In this document: positions 9,015 to 17,701 of the stretch, in pieces
Position numbering within the stretch: the first letter of the stretch is position 1
Layout: every line of letters begins with the position of its first letter
Assembly: GCF_051233475.1 (NCBI RefSeq)
Contig: NZ_JBKFGH010000008.1
Coordinates: 124,001-188,000, forward strand
Length of the DNA stretch: 64,000 nt
Source of the DNA: Bacillus_BU sp051233475
GTDB lineage: Bacteria; Bacillota; Bacilli; Bacillales; Cytobacillaceae
Direction: 5' to 3'
Made by a program: the position numbers and the translations under genes
Notes under the pieces: model-generated
What the model saw: only the letters and a program-made list of their open reading frames with translations
Databases searched by the model: none
Told to the model about the DNA's origin: nothing

Positions 9015-9950
9015 TTAGTTCTTTTTCACAAAAGCATCTGTTAATGGTGGAATGATTTGCTTTTTACGAGATACAACACCTTTTAAAACGGCACTGTTAT
9101 TAGACAAAGTTACATTGAATGCCTCTTCCACAACAGCGGCTTCGCGGCCAAGCGCCACACCAACGGAATCATTTGTTAAGATATCAGTTACGACAAACAA
9201 GAACAAATCAAGATTCTTTTCAGCAATTGCGCCGTTAAGAGCATCTTCTAATTCCGCTTGGCGGCTCATTACGTCATTTGTATCAACAGCGTTTACTTGA
9301 GCAACCTCTACTTTATAATTACCCATTTGGAACTCTTTCGCATCTAAAGAAATCAATTCAGCGATTGATTTTTGGCTTAGGTCAGCGCCTGCTTTTAACA
9401 TCGCTAATCCGTAAGTATCAGCATCAACACCAGCGATCTCCGCTAGTTCTTTTGCTGCTGCAACATCTTCCGGTGTGCATGTTGGGGATTTGAATAAAAG
9501 TGAATCAGAAATAATTGCTGATAACATTAACCCAGCAATGTTTTTCTCGATGGCAATGCCATTTTCCTTGTACATTTTATTTAAAATAGTTGCTGTACAG
9601 CCAACTGGCTCACAACGATAATATAATGGATCGCTTGTTTCAAAGTTAGCGATGCGGTGGTGGTCGATTACTTCTTTAACACGAACTTGGTCAATATCAT
9701 TCGCGCTTTGTTGACGTTCATTGTGGTCAACTAGGATAACATTTTTCACTTCAGCAGAAACTTGCTCAACTAAACGTGGTGCTGCAACCCCGAAGGTATC
9801 AAGTGCATATTGGGTTTCGACGTTTACGGATCCTAAGCGAATCGGCTCAACCTCTACTCCTAATTTTGTTTTTAAGTCTGCATAAGCAAGTGCAGAACAA
9901 ATTGAGTCTGTATCTGGGTTTTTATGGCCAAAAATAAAGATTTTTTCCAT
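9015..9950 (-). CDS. ppaC: Manganese-dependent inorganic pyrophosphatase
   Basis: 311 residues, close to the usual ~309 of family II pyrophosphatases. The DHH-phosphoesterase motifs are GHKNPDTDS (8–16), DHNE (about 75) and DHHRIANF (about 97). The C-terminal substrate-binding SRKKQ motif is near 296. It hydrolyses PPi in the cytoplasm and uses Mn2+. AGGAG precedes the ATG. It appears monocistronic, with its own terminator at 8970–8998. Confidence 0.96.
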   Translation of the reverse strand: MEKIFIFGHKNPDTDSICSALAYADLKTKLGVEVEPIRLGSVNVETQYALDTFGVAAPRLVEQVSAEVKNVILVDHNERQQSANDIDQVRVKEVIDHHRIANFETSDPLYYRCEPVGCTATILNKMYKENGIAIEKNIAGLMLSAIISDSLLFKSPTCTPEDVAAAKELAEIAGVDADTYGLAMLKAGADLSQKSIAELISLDAKEFQMGNYKVEVAQVNAVDTNDVMSRQAELEDALNGAIAEKNLDLFLFVVTDILTNDSVGVALGREAAVVEEAFNVTLSNNSAVLKGVVSRKKQIIPPLTDAFVKKN

Positions 9951-10069
9951 GTTTTTATCTCCTTATCTTTAATTTCATCATTTTTATGTAGATGTCCGTA
10001 TTCTATTTTAATTGATTTTGTTAAAATTACAAAAAAAAATTCATCGACAAACTTCTCTATTTTAAAAAA
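9951..10069. other. Intergenic region upstream of ppaC
   Basis: This AT-rich stretch presumably holds the ppaC promoter; no motif is strong enough to call. Together with the repeat element 10070–10382 it separates ppaC from amtB. Confidence 0.4.
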
Positions 10070-10382
10070 AGGCTGTTTTAAACGTGACTGTTGATTTCCG
10101 CTTCAGGCGCTTGCTTTCCGCGGGGCGGGCGTTGAGCCTGTCTAGCTGCAGCGGCTAGGGGCTCGGGGTCATAAGCCAATCCGTCAAGAAGGTCAAAGAA
10201 CGACCTTCATGCCGGCTCGTCTTATGCCAGTCGCCCCTGGGCAAGCCGCTTCCTCTTTTCCATCTCCTCGGAGCTAAAGCTCCTGTGGGGTCTCACCTGT
10301 CCCGCTGCTCCCGCAGGAGTCAAGCGCCTTCCGCTCCAATCAACATTGTGTAAAAAATCAACACTGAGCTTTAACACAGCCT
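10070..10382 (-). repeat. Palindromic MITE-like element (copy A) with nested insertion
   Basis: The ends are AGGCTGTTTTAAA and TTTAACACAGCCT, an imperfect 13-bp terminal inverted repeat. Inside lie the family's GCGGAA/TTCCGC palindromic ends and GC-rich core. Compared with copies at 47746 and 60573, 126 bp (10139–10264) are inserted between TGAGCC and TCCTCGGAGC. No coding content. Confidence 0.85.
10139..10264. repeat. Second repeat family nested in copy A
   Basis: A 126-bp insert with inverted ends (AGCGGCTAGGGGC … GCCCCTGGGCAAGCCGCT) and a central hairpin AAGGTCAAAGAACGACCTT. I have seen similar sequences dispersed in Bacillus genomes. It interrupts the host element cleanly. Confidence 0.7.
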
Positions 10383-10387
10383 AAAAA

Positions 10388-10427
10388 AAGAAAGCAGCCG
10401 ACCCTTAGTGAGTCAGGCTGCTTTCTT
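10388..10427 (-). terminator. Terminator of amtB
   Basis: Stem AAGAAAGCAGCC / GGCTGCTTTCTT followed by a T7 run on the minus strand, 6 nt after the amtB stop. Confidence 0.92.
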
Positions 10428-10432
10428 CATTT

Positions 10433-11803
10433 TTATAGTGCGTCGTGTTTGGCATTTAATTGATTGATCGCTGGTGGGGTTGTCGTAGAATTGTAGGCCA
10501 CCTCTTCGTGGAAGCTTAAATCAAGTCCCATTAATTCCTCTTCCTTGCTGACACGAAGCGGCGTCACTAAACTAATTACTTTTAAGATGACATAGGTTCC
10601 TACTGTTGCCAACAGAACGGCAGTCCCTACGCCCACCAATTGGTGCAAGACCTGCTCCGGGTTCCCATAAAGCAAACCGTTATTGCCGGCTGGGTTGACA
10701 CTTTTTGTAGCAAAAATCCCCGTCGCAATCGCTCCCCAAATTCCGCCGATTCCATGAACACCAAATGCGTCTAACGTATCATCATATTTAAATCGAACTT
10801 TAACAAAGTTAATTCCGAAATAACAGATAGGAGCCGAAATGAGACCGATCAATAATGCAGATGGAATCGTGACAAACCCTGTTGCTGGAGTGATGGCGAC
10901 CAATCCGCCGATGGCTCCTGTTGCTGCCCCGACTAATGTTGGACGCTTGCGAATCGTCCATTCAATCAGCAACCAGCCCAAACCACCAGTGGCCGCGGCA
11001 ACGGTCGTAGTTGCAAAAGATAGAGCAGCTAAACCTCCTGAACCAAGTGCACTACCAGCATTAAAGCCGTACCAGCCAAACCAAAGGGTCGCTGCACCAA
11101 TTAAGAAAAACACGATATTATGTGGCGCATGTTCTTTTTGCAGCTTTTCATCACGCGGACCAATAATGATAGCAGCCACAAGCGCACTGACACCGGAAAG
11201 AATATGAACGACAGTACCGCCGGCAAAATCAAGCTCACCCATTTCGAACAGCCAGCCGCCGCCCCAAACCCAGTGTGCCATCGGTGCATAAACAAAAGTT
11301 ACCCATAATACTGCAAACAATATCCACGCCGGGAAGGAAATCCGACCGGCGATCCCCCCCGAAATAATCGCGACGGTAATCGCTGCAAAGGCTCCTTGGA
11401 AGATAACAAAAATAAGGTCTGGAATCGTAAAGCCTAAAGAATTTTCTACGCCTATTCCCTTCAAGCCCAGATAGTCCAGAGAGCCGATTAAACCACCGAT
11501 GTCCGTACCAAAGGCAAGCGTATATCCCCATAGCACCCAGACAACTGTAATAACTAATAAGCTGACAAAGCTGTGCATCATCGTTGAGATAACGTTTCTT
11601 TCACTGACAAGTCCGCCATAGAAAAGTGCCAGGCCGGGAACATGCATAAACAACACAACGGCTGTCGCAATCAGCAGCCAAGTGGTATCACCCGTGTCGA
11701 TCGCTGGTGTTTTTCCAGCGGCAAAGGCATTGATCGGTAACAAAACAAGTAATAAAGAAAATAGAATGCCAATTTTGGTTAACTTCTTTTTTAACAAATT
11801 CAT
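10433..11803 (-). CDS. amtB: Ammonium transporter
   Basis: 456 residues. A signal-peptide-like N-terminus (MNLLKKKLTKIGILFSLLL…NAFA) is followed by about 11 transmembrane helices. The twin conserved histidines are in GTVVHILSG and DAFGVHGIGG, and the family signatures LFYGGLVS and GFNAGSALG are present. It conducts ammonium across the membrane. The ATG at 11803 has GGAGGAAGG just upstream, so the longer in-frame extension is unlikely. No glnK/nrgB gene follows it, unlike B. subtilis nrgAB; a repeat element occupies that place. A TnrA/GlnR-type box lies at 11843–11859. Confidence 0.95.
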   Translation of the reverse strand: MNLLKKKLTKIGILFSLLLVLLPINAFAAGKTPAIDTGDTTWLLIATAVVLFMHVPGLALFYGGLVSERNVISTMMHSFVSLLVITVVWVLWGYTLAFGTDIGGLIGSLDYLGLKGIGVENSLGFTIPDLIFVIFQGAFAAITVAIISGGIAGRISFPAWILFAVLWVTFVYAPMAHWVWGGGWLFEMGELDFAGGTVVHILSGVSALVAAIIIGPRDEKLQKEHAPHNIVFFLIGAATLWFGWYGFNAGSALGSGGLAALSFATTTVAAATGGLGWLLIEWTIRKRPTLVGAATGAIGGLVAITPATGFVTIPSALLIGLISAPICYFGINFVKVRFKYDDTLDAFGVHGIGGIWGAIATGIFATKSVNPAGNNGLLYGNPEQVLHQLVGVGTAVLLATVGTYVILKVISLVTPLRVSKEEELMGLDLSFHEEVAYNSTTTPPAINQLNAKHDAL

Positions 11804-11842
11804 TTTTTCCTTCCTCCTTTTTATTTCGCCATCTGTTAACAA

Positions 11843-11859
11843 TGTAATAATTTTTAACA
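11843..11859 (-). promoter_or_regulatory. TnrA/GlnR-type nitrogen box
   Basis: TGTAATAATTTTTAACA matches TGTNA-N7-TNACA exactly and sits 40 bp upstream of the amtB ATG. Nitrogen control of ammonium transporters by TnrA is established in B. subtilis. The short distance to the start codon leaves activation versus repression undecided. Confidence 0.65.
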
Positions 11860-12011
11860 TGATTTGATTGTAAAAAACGGAATTTTTATCTGAATATTCA
11901 TTTAGTCAGAAATTTCTTTGTGAGGTTTTCTGACAAGGATGTAGATTTAATTGTGAAATTTCAGAATAATCTAGTTAGAAATGTAACAACAGTTTGTCAG
12001 GAGGATTTTCA

Positions 12012-12830
12012 ATGAGTACTTTATTAGAAAAAGCATATTTTCCAGCCCAGCCGGAAATTGAACTAAATACAGATTCCTATCAGGAGTTTAAGCCGATCGG
12101 CACCCCCTTCGGAAACCATATAGCAGTGTACTATCAATTTAAAACGACAGAGGAGTCGATTCATTCTCTTTCCTTAATACCTGACGGCTGTTTTGATATT
12201 CTGTTTCGCTGTCACCCACAAAAACCAGGGGCAATTCTATGGACCAGCCCTTTGCAGCGCCGGCTCCAGCCTAATTTTCACAAAAACTGTGTTTATTTTG
12301 GCGTAAGGTTTTATCCTGAACAAGGTTTACTCAAGCTAAAGTACCCTATGAAGGAAATGCTCGACCAGCAAATCCCGCTCCTTGATGTGTTGGGGATGGA
12401 CGAAAGTTATATCGAAAAAGTAAGCGAGGCAGATTCCTTTAGTAATAGAATCGAAGTTTTCAATGAGTTCTTATCAGGATTTCCATTAAATAAAAACAAT
12501 GATTATCAGATTGTTTTTTCGGCTATTAAAAGTATTTCAGCCTCAAGCGGTCTATTAAATATCAGTGAATTAGCGAAGAAAATTGGCTATTCCGATCGTT
12601 ATTTACGAGGAAAATTTGAAGAATATATCGGGTTTTCTCCGAAACAATTTTGCCAAATCGTGAAATTTCAAAACTGCTTACATAAACTTCTATTCGAAGA
12701 GGATAAGGACTTATTAGATCTCATTTACGATTATGGCTATTATGATCAAGCCCATTTCATTCGAGGATTTAAAAAATATGCTTATTTCACACCTGGTCAA
12801 TATAAGAATCAGTTTTATAAAGGTATATAG
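12012..12830 (+). CDS. AraC-family transcriptional regulator
   Basis: 272 residues. The N-terminal sensor-like domain contains LIPDGCFDILF (about 53–63), as in AraC relatives with a DUF6597-type domain. The C-terminal double helix-turn-helix spans about 165–270 (ISELAKKIGYSDRYLRGKFEEYIG, then YDYGYYDQAHFIRGFKKY). The ATG at 12012 has AGGAGG 7 nt upstream. It is divergent from amtB, but nothing shows it regulates that gene; target and ligand are unknown. Confidence 0.85.
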   Translation: MSTLLEKAYFPAQPEIELNTDSYQEFKPIGTPFGNHIAVYYQFKTTEESIHSLSLIPDGCFDILFRCHPQKPGAILWTSPLQRRLQPNFHKNCVYFGVRFYPEQGLLKLKYPMKEMLDQQIPLLDVLGMDESYIEKVSEADSFSNRIEVFNEFLSGFPLNKNNDYQIVFSAIKSISASSGLLNISELAKKIGYSDRYLRGKFEEYIGFSPKQFCQIVKFQNCLHKLLFEEDKDLLDLIYDYGYYDQAHFIRGFKKYAYFTPGQYKNQFYKGI

Positions 12831-12854
12831 CACACTGACTTAGTGCCCCCCTTT

Positions 12855-12875
12855 AAGGTGTTAAATCACCTTTTA
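12855..12875 (+). terminator. Terminator of the AraC-family gene
   Basis: Hairpin AAGGTG-TTAAAT-CACCTT followed by TTATC. Confidence 0.6.
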
Positions 12876-12897
12876 TCATATCTCCTTTTACCAAGAG

Positions 12898-12930
12898 AAA
12901 GGGAATCAGACCACCGGGTCGATTCCCTTT
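12898..12930 (-). terminator. Terminator of the moeB-like gene
   Basis: Stem AAAGGGAATC / GATTCCCTTT just after the stop of the minus-strand E1-like gene. Confidence 0.7.
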
Positions 12931-12941
12931 CCTATGTATAT

Positions 12942-13973
12942 TTAAGTACCCATGTACTTTGAGTAATAGGTTTTTGCTTGAACAAGGTCATTTAAGCCGT
13001 GAATAAGAACACGACCATCCTTGAAAAAGACCATCGTAATCTCTTCATTTGGGGAAAAGCGGAGCATATAAGGATTTATTTGAACCTTTCCACTATTTTT
13101 TAAACGCTCGGCGGTTTTGGCAAAATCAATTTCTTGTTTATTATTTCGCGGATTAATTTGCACAGTATTACGGCCGCATAAGGATGTATAAGCGATTTGC
13201 TGATGAGAGGATCGGTCTAAAAATTCAAATTCATGCTTCACGCAGGCAGGACAGTTCGGGTTATGCCCTTCTGATATGTCCATTTGCAAAGACGAGTTAT
13301 ACCATATATCCAGTTGGTCAAGATTGGGATTCGTTTTGGCTCCCACTAAAATCTTTAATGCTTCCACCGCTTCAAATGAACCAATAATATCGGTAATCGG
13401 CGACAGAACGCCAATCGTATCACATGTTTCACCAAGACCAGCCGGAATAACCGGAAATAGACAACGATAGCAAGGCGTTTTCCCCGGGATAAACGTCGCA
13501 AACATTCCGCGCGAACTGACGGCTCCGCCGTATACCCATGGGATCCCATGCTTAATCGCCACATCATTGATCAAGTAACGAGTCATAAAATTATCCGTCC
13601 CATCGATGATCACATCAAAGCCGGTTAGAAGGTCCTCAGCATTTTCTAAATTTAAATCGGAAATAATTGGATCAACGGTAACGGTTGAATTGATTCCCTT
13701 TAATCTTTTTTCAGCGGCCACTACCTTGGGCAGATTGTTCGCGGCGTCTTCTTCCGTATACAAAATTTGTCGTTGCAGATTCGACAGTTCGACAATGTCC
13801 CGATCAATAATTCGGACGTAACCGACACCGGCCCGTACAAGATGGTTTGAAATTACAGAGCCAAGTGCACCCATTCCGACGATAACAGCACGGCTATTTA
13901 TTAGTTGTTCTTGGCCCTCTTTCCCAATCGGTTTAAAGAGCATTTGCCTGGAGTAACGGTCTAATTCAGTCAT
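12942..13973 (-). CDS. moeB: MoeB/ThiF-family sulfur-carrier adenylyltransferase
   Basis: 343 residues. The ATP-binding loop is GMGALGS (about 33–39), the RQ.LY segment follows, the active-site region is GETCDTIGVL, and two CxxC pairs (CYRC and CPAC) bind zinc. E1-like enzymes of this family adenylate the C-terminal Gly-Gly of MoaD or ThiS. A moaD gene lies at 18035–18307 and a pterin enzyme gene lies divergently at 14138, so a molybdo/tungstopterin role is likelier than thiamine. The C-terminal ~100 residues extend beyond the minimal MoeB core. The ATG at 13973 has GGGGG 6 nt upstream. Confidence 0.88.
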   Translation of the reverse strand: MTELDRYSRQMLFKPIGKEGQEQLINSRAVIVGMGALGSVISNHLVRAGVGYVRIIDRDIVELSNLQRQILYTEEDAANNLPKVVAAEKRLKGINSTVTVDPIISDLNLENAEDLLTGFDVIIDGTDNFMTRYLINDVAIKHGIPWVYGGAVSSRGMFATFIPGKTPCYRCLFPVIPAGLGETCDTIGVLSPITDIIGSFEAVEALKILVGAKTNPNLDQLDIWYNSSLQMDISEGHNPNCPACVKHEFEFLDRSSHQQIAYTSLCGRNTVQINPRNNKQEIDFAKTAERLKNSGKVQINPYMLRFSPNEEITMVFFKDGRVLIHGLNDLVQAKTYYSKYMGT

Positions 13974-14137
13974 GGACATCCCCCTTATAGTTTTCATTAT
14001 AATTTAAGTTCCGAAAAAAATTTACTAAAAATTTCGGAAGTCGGAAATTTAAAAAAAGGAATTTTTTTGTCCGATGGCTAATTTAATATAGGTAGTACAT
14101 TTTTTTAAAATAGAATTGAAAGAGGTGTTGTAAAACG

Positions 14138-15970
14138 ATGAATCTTGGCGGTTTTAAAAACAAAGAAGTTGTAGTTGATTTATCCAGCAGCTCAGTTAGT
14201 TACAGAGAGATCAATGAAGATGATGCCAGAAAATACATCGGGGGCCGGGGTCTGGGCGTTAAATATGTCTTGGACAATGGACCTGAGGTAGAGCCTTTTT
14301 CCGAAGAAAATATTTTATGTATTATGACTGGTCCTGTTACAGGATCACGCTCTTCGATGAGCGGACGACTTGCAGTTGTGACGAAATCTCCACTTACCGG
14401 GACTGTAACAGATTCTCATATGGGTGGCTGGACAGCAGCTCGTTTAAAATGGGCAGGTGTGGATAATATCATTTTTAAAGGTAAAAGTGACAAACCCGTT
14501 TACCTCTATATTGAAGATGGCAAAGCAGAAATTCGCGATGCTTCTGAAGTTTGGGGCTTAGGAACTAGAGGAACGATTGCCGCTTTTAAAGAAAAATATG
14601 GCGAAAACGACCTTAGTGTCATGACCATTGGCCAAGCTGGGGAAAATCGCGTTCTATTCTCCTCATTCATTAATGAACATGACCGTGCTGCAGGCCGTGG
14701 TGGTACTGCTGCTGTTGCCGGTTATAAATTGTTGAAAGCAATCGTTATTAAAGCTGCCCAAAAAGGAAATATGCCTGAGCCGAAGCTTGCCAATGAATAT
14801 AAAGAAGCAAACAAGAAAGCGGTTAAGGCGATTCTTGACGGTGGATTAACAGCTCCTAATAAGGGTGGTTTATCTGTCTACGGAACAAACGTATTAACAA
14901 ACTTAATTAACGAGGTTGGCGCTCTTCCAACGAAAAACTCGCAGTTTACAAACTGGGATGAAGCCGAAAAACACAGTGGTGAATATTACAATAAGCATTT
15001 GCTGGTAGCGAACAATACGTGCCACGCTTGCCCTGTGGGTTGCAAAATTGAGGTAGAAGTAAAAGAAGGAAAATATAAAACTCGCGTTGAGAGTATCGAA
15101 TTTGAATCAGCATGGTCGATCGGTGCTAACTGTCTATTAAGTGATGCGGAAGCGATTGCAAAATTAATAGACCTTTGTAATGAATATGGCCTTGATACAA
15201 TCGAGCTTGGCCACGCTTTCTCCGTAACAATGGAGGCCTATGAAAAAGGCATTATTGATGAGAAGCTTGAGTGGGGCGATGCCGATGCGATGATCGAGTT
15301 GACACGCAAAATTTCGATGCGCGAAGGCTTTGGCGGCGTACTAGCCGAAGGACCAGCCAATGCGACTGCAGCATGGGGTGCTCCGGAATTGTCCATGTCC
15401 GTTAAAGGTCAATCAATTCCTGCCTACGATCCTCGCGGAATCCAAGGGATCGGACTTGGCTATGCAACAAGTAACCGTGGTGCCTGTCACCTGCGCGGCT
15501 ATACAGTTGCGAGTGAAATCGCTGGAATTCCCGAACCAACTGACCGCTTAGAAGCACATGGAAAAGGTGAGTTGCTGAAAGTATTCCAAGACTTGTTATC
15601 ATTCTCTGACTCTATGAATATTTGTAAGTTCTCCTCTTTCTCTGAAAATGCCGAGCATTATGCAGAGCAATACGGCACAATGACTGGTGTAGAACTTACT
15701 GCTGATGATGTCATGAAGATTGGTGAGCGCATCTACAATCTTGAGCGCTACTACAACAATTTAGCCGGTTTTAACAATCGCGAGGATGATTTCTTACCGA
15801 AGCGCTTTACCGAAGAGCCAGCGACTGGAAACAGTGCCGGACATGTAAGCCGCATGGATATCATGCTTGAAGAGTACTATGCTGTTCGTGGCTGGAAAGA
15901 CGGCGTCGTTCCTACCGAGAAATTAGTAGAGTTAGGCATTATTGATGGCGATGCAGTGAAGTTGAAGTAA
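14138..15970 (+). CDS. Aldehyde:ferredoxin oxidoreductase (tungsten/molybdenum pterin enzyme)
   Basis: 610 residues, the normal length for AOR. The N-terminal domain includes GGRGLGVKYVL. The [4Fe-4S] ligands are the CxxCxxxC cluster (CHACPVGC, about residues 294–301) and a distal Cys (NICKFS, about 495). The family oxidises aldehydes to acids and reduces ferredoxin, using a tungsto-bispterin cofactor. The divergent moeB-like gene and the nearby moaD fit cofactor assembly. GAGGTG precedes the ATG. Metal (W or Mo) and aldehyde substrate cannot be read from sequence. Confidence 0.94.
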   Translation: MNLGGFKNKEVVVDLSSSSVSYREINEDDARKYIGGRGLGVKYVLDNGPEVEPFSEENILCIMTGPVTGSRSSMSGRLAVVTKSPLTGTVTDSHMGGWTAARLKWAGVDNIIFKGKSDKPVYLYIEDGKAEIRDASEVWGLGTRGTIAAFKEKYGENDLSVMTIGQAGENRVLFSSFINEHDRAAGRGGTAAVAGYKLLKAIVIKAAQKGNMPEPKLANEYKEANKKAVKAILDGGLTAPNKGGLSVYGTNVLTNLINEVGALPTKNSQFTNWDEAEKHSGEYYNKHLLVANNTCHACPVGCKIEVEVKEGKYKTRVESIEFESAWSIGANCLLSDAEAIAKLIDLCNEYGLDTIELGHAFSVTMEAYEKGIIDEKLEWGDADAMIELTRKISMREGFGGVLAEGPANATAAWGAPELSMSVKGQSIPAYDPRGIQGIGLGYATSNRGACHLRGYTVASEIAGIPEPTDRLEAHGKGELLKVFQDLLSFSDSMNICKFSSFSENAEHYAEQYGTMTGVELTADDVMKIGERIYNLERYYNNLAGFNNREDDFLPKRFTEEPATGNSAGHVSRMDIMLEEYYAVRGWKDGVVPTEKLVELGIIDGDAVKLK

Positions 15971-16010
15971 GGAATGTAACTCTTGCACCTCCTTTGAATT
16001 TGTAATGATG

Positions 16011-16044
16011 ACAGCACAGGCAATAGGTTGGTTGCCTGTGCTGT
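16011..16044 (+). terminator. Terminator of the AOR gene
   Basis: A 13-bp stem ACAGCACAGGCAA / TTGCCTGTGCTGT followed by TCTTG. Confidence 0.8.
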
Positions 16045-16045
16045 T

Positions 16046-16250
16046 CTTGAATGGGTTGTGGGTTTGTGGGGTTGTGGCTTTGGCTTGGTTGGATTTTGAG
16101 TTGGCGGGTTGGATTTGGCTTGGATTTGGCTTGGCGGTTGGATTTTAGTTTGCGGATTGGAATTGGCTTGGCGGTTGGATTTTAGTTTGGCGGATTGGAT
16201 TTGGCTTGGCCGGTTGGATCTAGTTTAGTACTCCGAGTTGGATTATATAT
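16046..16250. repeat. TTGGATTT / GGCTTGG-rich degenerate repeat
   Basis: Phrases GGCTTGGCGGTTGGATTTTA and GTTTGCGGATTGGAATT alternate with a higher-order period near 38 bp. The plus strand is G/T-rich. No open frame stands out. Confidence 0.65.
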
Positions 16251-16261
16251 GTAAAAAGCCG

Positions 16262-16474
16262 GGCATAAGACGAAAAGTTGTCCGATATATTTTGAAGTTG
16301 TCCGATATATTTTGAAGTTGTCCCAAATATTTTTGAAGTTGTCCGATATATTTTGAAAGTTGGTCCATAAAATTTAAAAGTTGGTCCATATATTAAAAAA
16401 GTTGGTCTATAAAATTTTTCAAATGAGTCATATCCACAATTAGATGGGCATATAGCAGATTTCGCGGGCATATA
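16262..16474 (-). repeat. Degenerate tandem array, ~21-bp period (array 2)
   Basis: Units built on AGTTGTCCGATATATTTTGA and AGTTGGTCCATAAAATTTAA repeat every 20–22 bp. Positions 16397–16474 are identical to the inverse of 8734–8811; beyond that the two arrays differ in unit number. The array ends ~190 bp upstream of the first NERD gene. Confidence 0.78.
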
Positions 16475-16667
16475 TTTCGCAAGAACCTTGCTAAATCTCT
16501 AAAAAAAAGCAAATTTCACTAAAAATCATGCCCTCCTCACAAAAAATCAAGCGTTGTAAACAAAAAATACCCACTTTCCCTTCCAAAACTAACGTAATTT
16601 CACAAAAACTCAATTTCAAACAACTATTTTTATCTATTTTTAAAAAATAAAAAGGAGAGACACGCAA
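16475..16667 (+). other. AT-rich leader of the first NERD gene
   Basis: It contains loose repeats of the type CACAAAAAATCAAGC / CACAAAAACTCAATT spaced about 20 bp, and ends in AAAAAGGAGAG, the ribosome binding site. No confident promoter is called. Confidence 0.4.
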
Positions 16668-17636
16668 ATGTTCTTATTTGAAAGAAACATTCCATTATTC
16701 GTGCTTAAATGTGAGGCGTTGATTCGAAACCTTCCCCCAAATCACCCGAAACTTAATGATATTCATAATGAACTATCTATTAAACTATCCGGATATTATG
16801 GAGAAAAATCGATTGACTATCATTTGGGCAAATTGGATATGGAGAAATACGACATCATCCCCGGTATCCGTCTTAAAAATAAAGACCGCTACTTCCAAAT
16901 CGATCATCTTCTCCTCTCGAACAACTTTTTGCTCCCTATTGAATCTAAAAATCTGACAGGCGATCTAACCGTTGACCACACAAAAGGGCAATTAATCCAA
17001 GAAAAGAGCGGAATCATAAAAGTTTACGATAATCCTCTTTCACAAGTCCAACACCAAAGAATGCAATTCATTCAATGGCTTGATGAGCATAAACTTCCCA
17101 TTATACCTGTTGATTTCTTGGTGGCTTTTTCAAACAGTAACGGAAACATCAAAACAATCGGGTATTCCGATCATAATTGGAAAATTTGCCGTGGCATTAA
17201 TATATTTGAAAAAATAAAGCTGTTTGAGAAAATGTACCAAACTGAGTACATGACAACGAAAGAGCGGAAAAAGCTTGCCAAAATTTTATTAAAAAACAAT
17301 GAAACACTCGATGTTAATATCTTAAAACATTTTTCCATTCCAAAAGAGGACACACTTACCGGTGTCTCATGTCAAATATGTTTTTCGAGGCCGATGGTCT
17401 ATTCCTATGCGACATGGGAGTGCCTAACATGCGGCCACAAATCGGGGACGGCGCATGAACAAAAGATTCATGATTATTTTTTAACGATAAACCCCACGAT
17501 CAATAACCAACAATTTAGGGAACAGACTCACATTGAAGAAAGACGGAAGGCGGCCCGCCTTCTCAACTCTATGAATCTCCAAAAGCAAGGCTCCAACAAA
17601 GGGAGAGTATATTTCCCTTTACCTCCGCAAAAATAA
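16668..17636 (+). CDS. NERD-domain protein with zinc ribbon (copy 1)
   Basis: 322 residues. The NERD (nuclease-related) domain spans about 40–150, with PD-(D/E)xK-like residues in YYGEKS (Glu46), FQIDHLLL (Asp about 85) and IESKN. A treble CxxC region (CQIC about 236, CLTC about 254) suggests a zinc ribbon, and a C-terminal ~60-residue segment (INNQQFREQ…) may be a winged-helix-like fold. AGGAGAG precedes the ATG. The function is unproven; nucleic-acid cleavage or binding is inferred from the fold. It separates the AOR gene from moaD and has a diverged paralogue at 48483–49481. Confidence 0.82.
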   Translation: MFLFERNIPLFVLKCEALIRNLPPNHPKLNDIHNELSIKLSGYYGEKSIDYHLGKLDMEKYDIIPGIRLKNKDRYFQIDHLLLSNNFLLPIESKNLTGDLTVDHTKGQLIQEKSGIIKVYDNPLSQVQHQRMQFIQWLDEHKLPIIPVDFLVAFSNSNGNIKTIGYSDHNWKICRGINIFEKIKLFEKMYQTEYMTTKERKKLAKILLKNNETLDVNILKHFSIPKEDTLTGVSCQICFSRPMVYSYATWECLTCGHKSGTAHEQKIHDYFLTINPTINNQQFREQTHIEERRKAARLLNSMNLQKQGSNKGRVYFPLPPQK

Positions 17637-17701
17637 AAAAGCCAAGGACATGAATTTTGCCCCAACCCAAACAAAAAAAGCCAGAGACCAAGCACATTCG
17701 C

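Noticed and set aside
10839..11207. 122-codon plus-strand frame inside amtB
   Set aside because: It lies fully antisense to a well-conserved transporter gene and has shadow-type composition.
12942..13973. ThiF of thiamine synthesis
   Set aside because: No thi genes are nearby, whereas moaD and a pterin enzyme are.
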